A DNA stretch of 14,249 nt, taken from the NCBI GenBank assembly GCA_012512355.1, contig JAAZEI010000331.1, positions 1 through 14,249 on the forward strand, in the 5' to 3' direction. The notes beneath the pieces were generated by a model. It saw nothing but the letters and a program-made list of their open reading frames with translations, did not search any database and had not been told where the DNA came from. Within the stretch, counting starts at the first letter, position 1, and the number at the start of each line of letters is the position of its first letter. The position numbers were made by a program, and so were the translations under genes. Below, piece by piece: positions 1 through 6,135 of this stretch. The stretch comes from Clostridiales bacterium. Its GTDB lineage: Bacteria; Bacillota; Clostridia; Christensenellales; Aristaeellaceae.

Positions 1-452
1 TCCAAGCCCTGCTGATCCTGCCGGTCAAACCTGGAAAAACTGGGGCTGTCAATATCCAGCACGCCGATGACGATGCCGCCAACACGAATGGGGATCACAA
101 TCTCACTGTTGGAAGCGCTGTCACAGGTGATGTGCCCGGGAAAGTGATGGACATTATCGACAATGATCGTTTTGTCCTCCAGCGCGGCCGTCCCGCAAAC
201 ACCCTTGCCCATGGGGATGTGAATGCAGGCAGGCTTGCCTTGGAATGGCCCCAGCAGAAGCCCATCCTTCTCCAGCAGGTAAAAGCCTGCCCAGTTGATA
301 TCTTCCAGCGCACCAAATATCAGCGCCGCCGCGTTGCATAAATGAGGCAAGGGGCGTGTCTCACCTTCCATGAGTGCTGCCAACTGCTTTTTAAGCAGCG
401 CATACATCTCTGCCTTGTCTATAGGGTACATCTCTTCGAATTGATGAGTCAT
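1..452 (-). CDS. msrC: free methionine-(R)-sulfoxide reductase (GAF domain, fRMsr/YebR type), 3' end outside window
   Basis: This enzyme reduces free methionine-(R)-sulfoxide to methionine in the cytoplasm, using a GAF fold and cysteine thiol chemistry. About 150 residues are visible, nearly the family's usual length of about 160; the C-terminus runs off the left edge. The GAF core is recognisable from DINWAGFYLL (51-60) through GPFQGKPACIHIPMGKGVCG (68-87) to SEIVIPI and GVLDIDSP. Three cysteines, C76, C86 and C110, have the 10- and 24-residue spacing of the redox-active cysteines known in E. coli and yeast fRMsr, so the active site looks intact. The ATG at 452 is preceded by GGAAAG at a good distance. 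The gene looks monocistronic, with LysR downstream of nothing here: the 213 bases between it and the LysR 3' end carry its own promoter. Identification is confident; the symbol follows E. coli usage. Confidence 0.9.
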   Translation of the reverse strand, partial: MTHQFEEMYPIDKAEMYALLKKQLAALMEGETRPLPHLCNAAALIFGALEDINWAGFYLLEKDGLLLGPFQGKPACIHIPMGKGVCGTAALEDKTIIVDNVHHFPGHITCDSASNSEIVIPIRVGGIVIGVLDIDSPSFSRFDRQDQQGL

Positions 453-530
453 TTTATCTTTCCAATCAATTTTATCTTTCAATACCATTCAGTCTGCTCA
501 GAGGACCAAATAAATACAGTTTATAATGAG

Positions 531-559
531 ATTGTATTGTGAAAGGTTGGATTCTACAA
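531..559 (-). promoter_or_regulatory. possible sigma-A-type promoter of the fRMsr gene
   Basis: On the minus strand TTGTAG (554-559) and TACAAT (531-536) are separated by 17 bases. The -10 matches 5 of 6 consensus bases and the -35 only about 3 of 6. It lies about 80 bases upstream of the start at 452. The rest of the 453-665 gap shows no other clear signal and no good hairpin terminator for the LysR gene that ends at 666. Confidence 0.35.
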
Positions 560-665
560 GACCAAGTAATTCGGTGATTTATTTCAACGTGCTAAATAAA
601 CAAACCCTCGGAAAGATTTTTACTAAAACTCGACTGTTCTATTGGCAGTACGCATCTAGACATTT

Positions 666-1520
666 TCAGTCTGCCTTATTTAAAAATTTATCAGCCAGCT
701 TCCCGGCATTTGTATTTTTTAAGTAAACAACATTGAATTCATGGGCTGCAGTGATATGATCCACACTAAAGGTGCCGAACCTATCGTCACCACCCACCAC
801 CGCCTGGTAGGCAAAGCTGATGCCCAGGTGATTGAGCACCATCTCCCGGATCAGCTTGAAGCTGCTGATGCTGGTTTTTTTGTGAAAGGCCCCCAGGTCA
901 TATCCGAGGCTCATCAGCTGCCGCTCCAATATGTTGCGGGTGCCAGATCCGTCTTCCCTGACGATGATGGTTTGTTCCAATAATTCCTCAGTCGCAATGA
1001 GTCGTCCGCTAAATTCATGGTCTTTTGAGCATATCCCGACAAAGGGCTCTTCCCTTAACAGTTCGTAGTCGTATTTTCTTTTATTGAACAAACCCTCAAT
1101 GGCGACAAAATCTAGCTGATTGGCATCCAGCATATTCAGCAGGCGCTCTGTATTGTCAACCACCAGCGATAAACTATTTTCTGATAAAGACAAAAATTTC
1201 GCGATATCCTCTCCAAGAACATAATCGCCAATTGTTTTGGTGGCGCCTATGCGCAGCGGAGGGTTCTCTGCCTGCTGCATACGGTTCTCAAGCTCACGGT
1301 AAGTGTATTGAAGGGATGATGCATATTCCTCAAGGATATGGCACTTGTCTGTTTTTTCTAATTTTCCGCCTTGATAGTTGAATAGCTTCGCGTCATACAA
1401 TCTTTCAAGAGATTGAATTTGCTTCGTCACTGCGGGCTGCGTGAGATGCAGCTGCTCCGCGGTGATTCGGTAATTCATCGTCCTGCATAAAACAAGAAAT
1501 GTTTCTAATTTAGTAAACAT
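666..1520 (-). CDS. LysR-family transcriptional regulator (YeiE/CysL-like), divergent from the YeiH-type transporter
   Basis: Typical LysR regulator of 284 residues. The N-terminal winged helix-turn-helix spans about 1-60, with the recognition region near NYRITAEQLHLTQPAVTKQI (16-35). A linker helix and an effector-binding domain follow, including a REDGSGTR motif (188-195) common in the CysB/CysL/YeiE branch. I prefer the ATG at 1520 because GAGGTG precedes it; a longer in-frame start at 1532 has no ribosome binding site. It is divergent from a YeiH-family transporter, the same pairing as yeiE-yeiH in enterobacteria, so it probably controls that neighbour and itself through the shared 109-base region. 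By analogy with YeiE the signal could be sulfite or a related sulfur compound; that part is inference. Confidence 0.85.
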   Translation of the reverse strand: MFTKLETFLVLCRTMNYRITAEQLHLTQPAVTKQIQSLERLYDAKLFNYQGGKLEKTDKCHILEEYASSLQYTYRELENRMQQAENPPLRIGATKTIGDYVLGEDIAKFLSLSENSLSLVVDNTERLLNMLDANQLDFVAIEGLFNKRKYDYELLREEPFVGICSKDHEFSGRLIATEELLEQTIIVREDGSGTRNILERQLMSLGYDLGAFHKKTSISSFKLIREMVLNHLGISFAYQAVVGGDDRFGTFSVDHITAAHEFNVVYLKNTNAGKLADKFLNKAD

Positions 1521-1539
1521 GGGCCACCTCATAAATAAA

Positions 1540-1567
1540 AGTTATTGATTCATTACAATTAATAACT
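1540..1567. promoter_or_regulatory. candidate LysR operator (inverted repeat)
   Basis: A perfect 7-base inverted repeat, AGTTATT (1540-1546) and AATAACT (1561-1567), flanks an inner ATTG (1544-1547)/CAAT (1556-1559) pair. It overlaps the promoter elements of both divergent genes, the usual placement for a LysR-type site. Binding is inferred from layout only. Confidence 0.5.
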
Positions 1568-1574
1568 CTATATT
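1545..1574 (+). promoter_or_regulatory. promoter of the YeiH-family gene
   Basis: TTGATT (1545-1550, 4 of 6) and TATATT (1569-1574, 5 of 6) are 18 bases apart. Transcription would begin near 1581. That leaves only about 10 bases before the ATG at 1591 but about 49 bases before the ATG at 1630, which supports the latter as the true start. Confidence 0.5.
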
Positions 1575-1581
1575 ATCACAA
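1552..1581 (-). promoter_or_regulatory. promoter of the LysR gene
   Basis: On the minus strand TTGTGA (1576-1581) and TGTAAT (1552-1557) are 18 bases apart. This promoter almost completely overlaps the opposing YeiH promoter, so the two polymerases should compete and one bound regulator could affect both. Confidence 0.45.
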
Positions 1582-1629
1582 AAACGTGGTATGTTACATA
1601 GGTTAAAGAAAAGAAATGAGAGAAATGCG

Positions 1630-2676
1630 ATGATTAAAGTGAATCAAATCAAGATTAAAGCTCTTTGCATACTCCCGGGATTTTTGCTTGCAGTGTTCAT
1701 CACCATCATAGCTAGAACCATTGAAGGGCTGCTGCCGATACCCCTCATCAGCGCTTCCGTGATTGCCTTGTTTATTGGCATGATCATCAACAGTTTGAAA
1801 AAACCAACTACTGTTTTGGCATCCGGTATAAAATTTACTTCAAAAAGTATATTAAAGTTTTCAATTATTCTCCTGGGAGCCAGCCTAAATATTGCCACCA
1901 TTATCAACGTGGGGAGGATCTCGCTGACGGTGATGTTCTTTACACTGCTGACTTGTTTTGGTGGCGGATACTTTATCGGGAAAATGCTGAAACTCAATTG
2001 GAAACTATCCAACCTAATCTCAGCGGGCACAGGCATCTGCGGAGGGTCGGCCATTGCCGCTATTGCCCCTGTCATCGAGGCACAGGACCGCGACATTGCC
2101 TACGCGATGGCAGCAACTTTCTTGTTTGATATGGCGATGATTGTGTTATTCCCGATAATGGGGAAATGGTTGGGCCTTTCGGACATTGCTTACGGCCTGT
2201 GGGCGGGTACTGCTGTCAACGATACATCCAGCGTAGTCGCTGCAGGGTATGCCTTCAGTGAGCTGGCAGGCGATTTTGCCACCATGGTCAAGCTGACCCG
2301 AACATTGACCATCATCCCGACAGTTGCTGTCTTTGCCTTCATCAATTTCCGCATCAAAAAGAAAGAGACAGCGACAGCACATGCTGGAGATGCCTCTTTT
2401 CACATGAACTTGAAATCAATATTCCCCTGGTTTATCCTGGGCTTTGTGGCCATGGCCATCATCAATAGCACCGGCCTTATTCCTCTCTGGCTGTCAGGCG
2501 CCATGAAGTCTGTCAGTAAATTTCTGATGGTCTGCGCCCTTGCCGCCATCGGGCTAAATACAAACTTCAAGGACATGAAAAAATTGGGGACAGCTCCTAT
2601 GCTTCACGGATTTATTATCTCGCTTCTCGTTGTGGTAGTCGCCATTTCAGTTGAGTATTTCATGGGAATTATTTGA
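1630..2676 (+). CDS. YeiH/UPF0324-family membrane transporter (putative sulfate exporter family)
   Basis: Integral membrane protein of 348 residues, matching the roughly 350 of E. coli YeiH, with about ten hydrophobic segments. Family landmarks are the glycine-rich GTGICGGSAIAA (133-144) and AGTAVNDTSSVVAAG (192-206). The family (Pfam Cons_hypoth698) is annotated as putative sulfate exporter; its substrate is poorly established. The start at 1630 (MIKVNQIK) is preferred over an in-frame ATG at 1591. The 1591 start has no ribosome binding site, sits about 10 bases from the predicted transcription start, and would add 13 charged residues not expected before the first membrane segment. A weak GAG-AG lies upstream of 1630. 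Regulation is probably by the divergent LysR protein. Downstream, 54 bases separate it from a convergent gene with no obvious terminator. Confidence 0.85.
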   Translation: MIKVNQIKIKALCILPGFLLAVFITIIARTIEGLLPIPLISASVIALFIGMIINSLKKPTTVLASGIKFTSKSILKFSIILLGASLNIATIINVGRISLTVMFFTLLTCFGGGYFIGKMLKLNWKLSNLISAGTGICGGSAIAAIAPVIEAQDRDIAYAMAATFLFDMAMIVLFPIMGKWLGLSDIAYGLWAGTAVNDTSSVVAAGYAFSELAGDFATMVKLTRTLTIIPTVAVFAFINFRIKKKETATAHAGDASFHMNLKSIFPWFILGFVAMAIINSTGLIPLWLSGAMKSVSKFLMVCALAAIGLNTNFKDMKKLGTAPMLHGFIISLLVVVVAISVEYFMGII

Positions 2677-2730
2677 ATAAAATCATGACAATCACAGGAT
2701 ATCACCTTCCATAAAGACCAAAATTTCACA

Positions 2731-3359
2731 CTATCGATTGCCGCGTTTTTTTAAGACAATTGCCAGTATTATGCCGATGAATACCAACACGATACCAACT
2801 GTCATAATTGCTGTTCCCATCATAGTCACCGGATTGTTTGCGGCAAAGCTTGAAGCACTGCCGCCAAACGAATTGACTGTTTGATTTCCGAACTCGTCAA
2901 CAAAGACAAGCGTTCCGGTGCCAAACATATCATTCTCCATTCCCATATTGAATAAGTTATTTGAAAACATCCTGCGCGGTAATATCCTTGCCAATGCGCC
3001 TATTATAGTCATCCCAAGACCGCTTATTGCAGTATAGACACCAAATAGCCATCCATATCTTCTAAGCAGTTTACCAAGCACACCAGGGATTGACTCTACC
3101 CAGGAAGTATTGCCCGACGGGACCTCAACGCGAAGTTCATCGGTTTTCTCTTCTTTCGGATCATTATCAGTGAGCAACCAATCAGTCGTCACCCCAAAAA
3201 CACTCGCTAAGAGTACAGCTTTCCGATTTCCGGAACAGCATCCCCTGTCTCCCATTTGCTGATAGCCTGACGCGACACACCAATCTGTTCTGCCAACGCT
3301 TCCTGAGATAATCCGGATTTTTTTCTGCAAGATAGAATTTTATCTTTTAACTTTATCAT
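2731..3359 (-). pseudogene. XRE-family helix-turn-helix protein with C-terminal membrane domain, interrupted by a -1 frameshift
   Basis: Reading from the ATG at 3359, after an AGGTGG ribosome binding site, gives a typical Cro/C1 helix-turn-helix: LSQEALAEQIGVSRQAISKW, then ETGDAVPEIGKL. The frame then hits TAG at 3207-3209 after 50 codons. The expected continuation, LASVFGVTTDWLL, lies in the frame one base back. One missing base around 3211-3220 explains the break. The second frame runs intact to 2731. It encodes a charged linker, a hydrophobic segment starting YGWLFGVYTAISGLGMTIIG, a loop rich in N, F and G, and a final segment of about 24 hydrophobic residues before KKRGNR. This suggests a membrane-tethered regulator, a type common in Clostridia. 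It could be a true pseudogene, a recent mutation or a sequencing error. No slippery sequence or homopolymer sits at the break. Confidence 0.75.
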
Positions 3360-3650
3360 CATTTCCACCTTTCTCTACTTACTCTCTATGTTATCATTCA
3401 TGCAGTTGCAAAGACATATACGATAACTTGAAAATCCGCAACCCTCGGTTGCAGCCCCCGTAAAAATCTAATGCTGTGGCCAAAACTCGTCTTTATACTA
3501 CTCTCAATCATTACTGCTTTGATGCATTAATTCATTCGAATAGTATTAGTATGATGGCAAGTGACCTGAGCAAGTGCTGCAGGCTTCCCAATCGCGGTTT
3601 ATCCTATGCCCTCAATCATTGTGCATTATGTATAGTATAACAGGCTGACC
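3360..3650. other. intergenic region between the XRE gene and the asnA promoter
   Basis: No gene is supported here. Visible items are a small hairpin, GCAACC-CTC-GGTTGC (3438-3452), without a U-tract, and a direct repeat CTCAATCATT at 3503-3512 and 3611-3620, both followed by TGCATTA. A 29-codon open frame from 3551 has no ribosome binding site and I do not call it. The repeat lies upstream of the asnA promoter. Confidence 0.4.
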
Positions 3651-3679
3651 TTGACAGGCAATTCGCGCTCAATTAGGAT
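3651..3679 (+). promoter_or_regulatory. sigma-A-type promoter of asnA
   Basis: A perfect TTGACA (3651-3656) is followed after exactly 17 bases by TAGGAT (3674-3679, 4 of 6). Transcription would start near 3686, giving a leader of about 139 bases. Confidence 0.55.
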
Positions 3680-3685
3680 GTAGCG

Positions 3686-3824
3686 TAGCTGTCGCACGGA
3701 GTTCATATCCCCACCGGCTAACAGTGCAAAAGAAACCACGGCCAAAAAACACAGCCCGCAGCCTGTCATCCGGTCGTTTCGACCGCAAACTCAATACAGT
3801 GCAAGAGGCAGAGGAGTCCGCAAA
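3686..3824 (+). other. asnA leader with a perfect hairpin; no T-box seen
   Basis: The inferred leader contains CGGTCG-TTT-CGACCG (3771-3785), a perfect 6-bp stem with a 3-base loop and no following U-tract, so it is not a terminator. A 9-base repeat, ACAGTGCAA, occurs at 3721-3729 and 3796-3804. The ribosome binding site AGAGGAG lies just before the start codon. The conserved T-box core AGGGTGG...ACCGCG is absent, so tRNA-Asn-responsive T-box control is not supported. I match it to no known riboswitch. Confidence 0.35.
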
Positions 3825-4832
3825 ATGAGCCGCTTAAAAATACCCCATGGATATCAATCATCACTGGACTTATACGAGACCCAGGAAGCGATCGCGCTGA
3901 TTAAAAAGACCTTTGAAAGTTTCCTATCCAAGGCCCTCAACTTGAAGCGCGTATCTGCGCCCCTATTTGTGCAAGAGAATTCAGGCCTCAATGACAACTT
4001 AAGCGGGGTAGAACGCCCCGTCACCTTTGACATCAAAGACGGCGATGCCCAGGCCCAGGTGGTGCACTCGCTTGCCAAATGGAAACGCCAGGCCCTCAAG
4101 CAATACCACTTTCCTCTTGGCGAAGGCCTGTACACCGATATGAATGCCATCCGGCGGGACGAAACGCTTGACAACCTGCACTCCATCTACGTCGACCAGT
4201 GGGACTGGGAAAAGATTATCGCACCCCAGGAGCGCAATCTCAAAACACTGATGGACGCGATGCAAAACATCGTCACAGCCATCATCTGCACCTATGACCT
4301 GCTTAAATGGAAATATCCGCAGCTCAATCAGAAATTTAAGCATGACGTGAGCTTCACCACCACCCAGGAGTTGGAGAACCTCTGGCCGGATCTAACGCCC
4401 AAGCAGCGGGAGGATCGTTTTGCCAGGCAGCATAAGAGCTGCGGGATTCTCCAAATCGGCGGAAAATTAAAATCCGGTCAGCCGCACGACGACCGCGCGC
4501 CGGACTATGACGATTGGGAGATCAATGGGGACATCCTTTTCTGGGATGAGCTGCTGGGCTGCAGTATGGAGCTATCCAGCATGGGCGTGCGCGTATCGCC
4601 CGAGTCCCTGGACCGCCAGCTGAGTTTATCAGGCTGCGATGACCGCCGCGTCCTGCCCTTCCATCGAAGCCTTCTGACAGGCGAGCTGCCCTACACAATG
4701 GGCGGCGGCATCGGGCAAAGCCGGATGTGCATGCTGCTGCTGGGCAAAGCACACATCGGCGAAGTGCAGTCCTCCTATTGGGATCAAAAAACTCGGTTGA
4801 GCTGTGAAGAAGCAGGCATTGTGCTTCTATAA
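3825..4832 (+). CDS. asnA: aspartate-ammonia ligase (asparagine synthetase A)
   Basis: This cytoplasmic enzyme makes asparagine from aspartate, ammonia and ATP, with AMP and pyrophosphate as products. It has a class II aminoacyl-tRNA-synthetase-like fold. The 335 residues match the usual 330 or so. Landmarks across the whole length are FVQENSGLNDNLSG (48-61), VVHSLAKWKR (79-88), GLYTDMNAIRRDE (101-113), SIYVDQWDWEK (120-130), IGGKLKSGQPHDDRAPDYDD (211-230) and the C-terminal ATP-site motif YTMGGGIGQSR (290-300). No active-site region is missing. The segment before IGGKL reads HKSCGILQ, more divergent than the usual AVFIIG-like strand. It is transcribed alone from its own promoter, with AGAGGAG close to the ATG. 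No ammonia-independent AsnB is seen nearby. Confidence 0.96.
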   Translation: MSRLKIPHGYQSSLDLYETQEAIALIKKTFESFLSKALNLKRVSAPLFVQENSGLNDNLSGVERPVTFDIKDGDAQAQVVHSLAKWKRQALKQYHFPLGEGLYTDMNAIRRDETLDNLHSIYVDQWDWEKIIAPQERNLKTLMDAMQNIVTAIICTYDLLKWKYPQLNQKFKHDVSFTTTQELENLWPDLTPKQREDRFARQHKSCGILQIGGKLKSGQPHDDRAPDYDDWEINGDILFWDELLGCSMELSSMGVRVSPESLDRQLSLSGCDDRRVLPFHRSLLTGELPYTMGGGIGQSRMCMLLLGKAHIGEVQSSYWDQKTRLSCEEAGIVLL

Positions 4833-4984
4833 TCCCTCTTTGGTTTTAGGTTGGTTTCATTTAAAATTCATGCCGCTTTAATCAAAAAGACGCTTTGTTC
4901 TAATCCATTCTGTTTATACTACTTACAAGCAATGGTAAAAGCAGCAGTGTGGCTACAACGGAAACAAAGAAATGAGGAACAGCT

Positions 4985-5299
4985 ATGAAAAACAAGAAAA
5001 TTCTGCTCCTGGGCATCATGATGGTTTTGCTCATGATGATGTTAAGCGGCTGCGTTCCGGGCGACGGAGCGAATTCACAGACCAAGCTTGCCGGCTTTTT
5101 TACTGGGGTTTGGCATGGCTGGATAGCACCCTTCACCCTCATCTATTCCTTTTTCAATCGAAGTGTGCGCATTTACGAGGTGTTTAACACCGGGTTCATG
5201 TACGATTTAGGCTATTACATGGCGATTATCAGCGGCTTTGGCGGTCTGGCCCTGTCGCGCAGCAATAAAAAGAAAAAGGACAGGTCACACAGACAATAA
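4985..5299 (+). CDS. small conserved lipoprotein with two further hydrophobic segments, function unknown
   Basis: A 104-residue protein. Residues 1-23 form a lipoprotein signal peptide: Lys-rich start, hydrophobic core, lipobox LSGC with the lipidated cysteine at 23. The mature part has a hydrophobic aromatic stretch, LAGFFTGVWHGWIAPFTLIY (about 35-54), then SVRIYEVFNTGFMYDLGYYM and a final segment IISGFGGLALSRS before a Lys/Arg-rich tail. The WHGW...N(R/K)S-RIYE...GF(G)GL pattern reminds me of small hypothetical proteins found in several phyla. I know no assigned function and could not check this. A GAGGA ribosome binding site lies 7-8 bases before the ATG. It sits alone after asnA; a TATACT at 4915-4920 could be a -10 but no good -35 is spaced with it. 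Confidence 0.75.
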   Translation: MKNKKILLLGIMMVLLMMMLSGCVPGDGANSQTKLAGFFTGVWHGWIAPFTLIYSFFNRSVRIYEVFNTGFMYDLGYYMAIISGFGGLALSRSNKKKKDRSHRQ

Positions 5300-5426
5300 A
5301 GCCTTCTTGCCCAATGGCCTGTCTGTTATGATTTGAGTGCAAACAGGCAGCATCCCGGCTTCTGCCTATATGACTCACTTTATGTATTACATTCGTCTGA
5401 GGAGTTATTGATTGTCCCTCAGCTTT

Positions 5427-5460
5427 CAAAACAGCCGCGGCATCCTTGTGCCGCGGCTGT
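5427..5460 (-). terminator. intrinsic terminator downstream of the CsbD-like gene
   Basis: ACAGCCGCGGCA (5431-5442) and TGCCGCGGCTGT (5449-5460) form a perfect 12-bp GC-rich stem with a 6-base loop. On the minus strand the stem is followed by a short T run (TTTT, then GAAAG), and it lies 25 bases past the CsbD-like stop. The plus-strand exit has no T run, so it mainly serves the minus-strand gene. Confidence 0.75.
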
Positions 5461-5484
5461 ACATCATCAAATGTTTAAATGAAC

Positions 5485-5742
5485 TCAGTGTTTTTTATGC
5501 ATCTCTTTATGGATCTTCTCGCTTGCATCCCGCGAGGCATCCTTGGCATGGGCCACAGCATCTTTGATTTTGCCCGCAGCCTGGTCAGCTTTGCCTTCAA
5601 CCTTCAATTTGGGGTTGTCAGTAGCTTTTCCGACTGCTTCTTTTACCATGCCTTTGGCCTCCTGGGCCTTGGCCTGGGTCCTGTCAAGAGCGGTATTCGT
5701 TTCTTCCTTGAGGTTCTGAGTTACCGATTTTTTATGAGGCAT
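5485..5742 (-). CDS. CsbD-family stress-response protein
   Basis: An 85-residue, highly charged protein without membrane segments. The centre carries the CsbD pattern: AKGMVKEAVGKATDNPKLKV followed by EGKADQAAGKIKDAV (about 30-65), and the tail is Lys/His-rich. CsbD proteins are small, abundant general-stress proteins of unclear biochemistry; in Bacillus subtilis csbD belongs to the sigma-B regulon. The longer N-terminal start at 5778 is unlikely, because an AGGA ribosome binding site lies 5 bases before the ATG at 5742 (MPHKKSVTQ). A sigma-B-like promoter sits upstream and a strong terminator downstream, so it is a one-gene unit. The overlapping plus-strand open frame is a shadow in this part. 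Confidence 0.85.
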   Translation of the reverse strand: MPHKKSVTQNLKEETNTALDRTQAKAQEAKGMVKEAVGKATDNPKLKVEGKADQAAGKIKDAVAHAKDASRDASEKIHKEMHKKH

Positions 5743-5804
5743 ATTCATCCTTCTTTCTTTGGGCAGGGAGTTTTCCATCGGGGAATAACTCTCATCAATC
5801 CATC

Positions 5805-5829
5805 ATACCTGGATTTCCTGCCATTAAAC
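5805..5829 (-). promoter_or_regulatory. sigma-B-like promoter of the CsbD-family gene
   Basis: On the minus strand GTTTAA (5824-5829) is followed after 13 bases by AGGTAT (5805-5810). The B. subtilis general-stress sigma-B consensus is GTTTAA, 12-15 bases, GGGTAT: the -35 is perfect and the -10 matches 5 of 6. Transcription would start near 5798, about 55 bases before the start codon. No sigma-A-type promoter of similar quality is visible. Confidence 0.6.
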
Positions 5830-5856
5830 GGCCAAAAAACACATGACTTGCAATCG

Positions 5857-6096
5857 ATGCGGCTCTGCTTGCAGCGGAATATCTGCCTGGAGCGGGAAAA
5901 ATCCCTTGAGAAGCTGGAGGAAGTGCTGATGAATTTCTTTGAACGCTTCGAGGATGAGACAGTATGGGAAGTCAGCATATCCCAACAAATGCAGTGGATG
6001 CTCAATGATTTGGAAACAATGCCCTAGCTTGCGGAAATGCCAGACGAGATGCTGTCCGCTTTGGTGGAGATGCTTCCCTGCTCTTTTCCCCTGTGA
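5857..6096 (+). pseudogene. possible remnant of a helical protein gene, one internal stop
   Basis: From the ATG at 5857 a protein-like helical sequence runs to a TAG at 6025-6027, including EREKSLEKLEEVLMNFFERF and VSISQQMQWMLNDLETMP. The same frame continues past the stop with LAEMPDEMLSALVEMLPCSF to TGA at 6094-6096. Acidic, amphipathic composition on both sides of the stop suggests a decayed coding sequence. I do not recognise the family. No good ribosome binding site is seen. It could also be chance; the rest of the 5743-6135 gap holds only the CsbD promoter. Confidence 0.3.
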
Positions 6097-6135
6097 ATGA
6101 TAATTTATAGTTTTTATATGTTTCGGGCTTTCACC

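Noticed and set aside
95..339. Open frames on both strands inside the left-edge gene (73, 61 and 69 residues)
   Set aside because: They overlap the fRMsr gene in other frames; only the frame ending off the left edge carries the GAF motifs and the three correctly spaced cysteines.
1591..1629. Upstream start for the YeiH-family gene
   Set aside because: Only about 10 bases from the predicted transcription start, no ribosome binding site, and the 348-residue form from 1630 matches family length.
3206..3225. Programmed ribosomal frameshift in the XRE/membrane gene
   Set aside because: No slippery heptamer, homopolymer or downstream stem is visible at the break; mutation or sequence error is simpler.
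3551..3640. 29-codon open frame starting ATGATGGCAAGT as a leader peptide for asnA
   Set aside because: It lies upstream of the predicted asnA promoter, has no ribosome binding site and no run of Asn codons.
3400..3824. T-box riboswitch for asnA
   Set aside because: The conserved AGGGTGG / ACCGCG core and a terminator-antiterminator pair are absent.
5479..5742. N-terminal part of a 182-residue plus-strand open frame
   Set aside because: It is antisense to the CsbD-like gene, which has its own ribosome binding site, promoter and terminator; only the part after 5857 looks protein-like.
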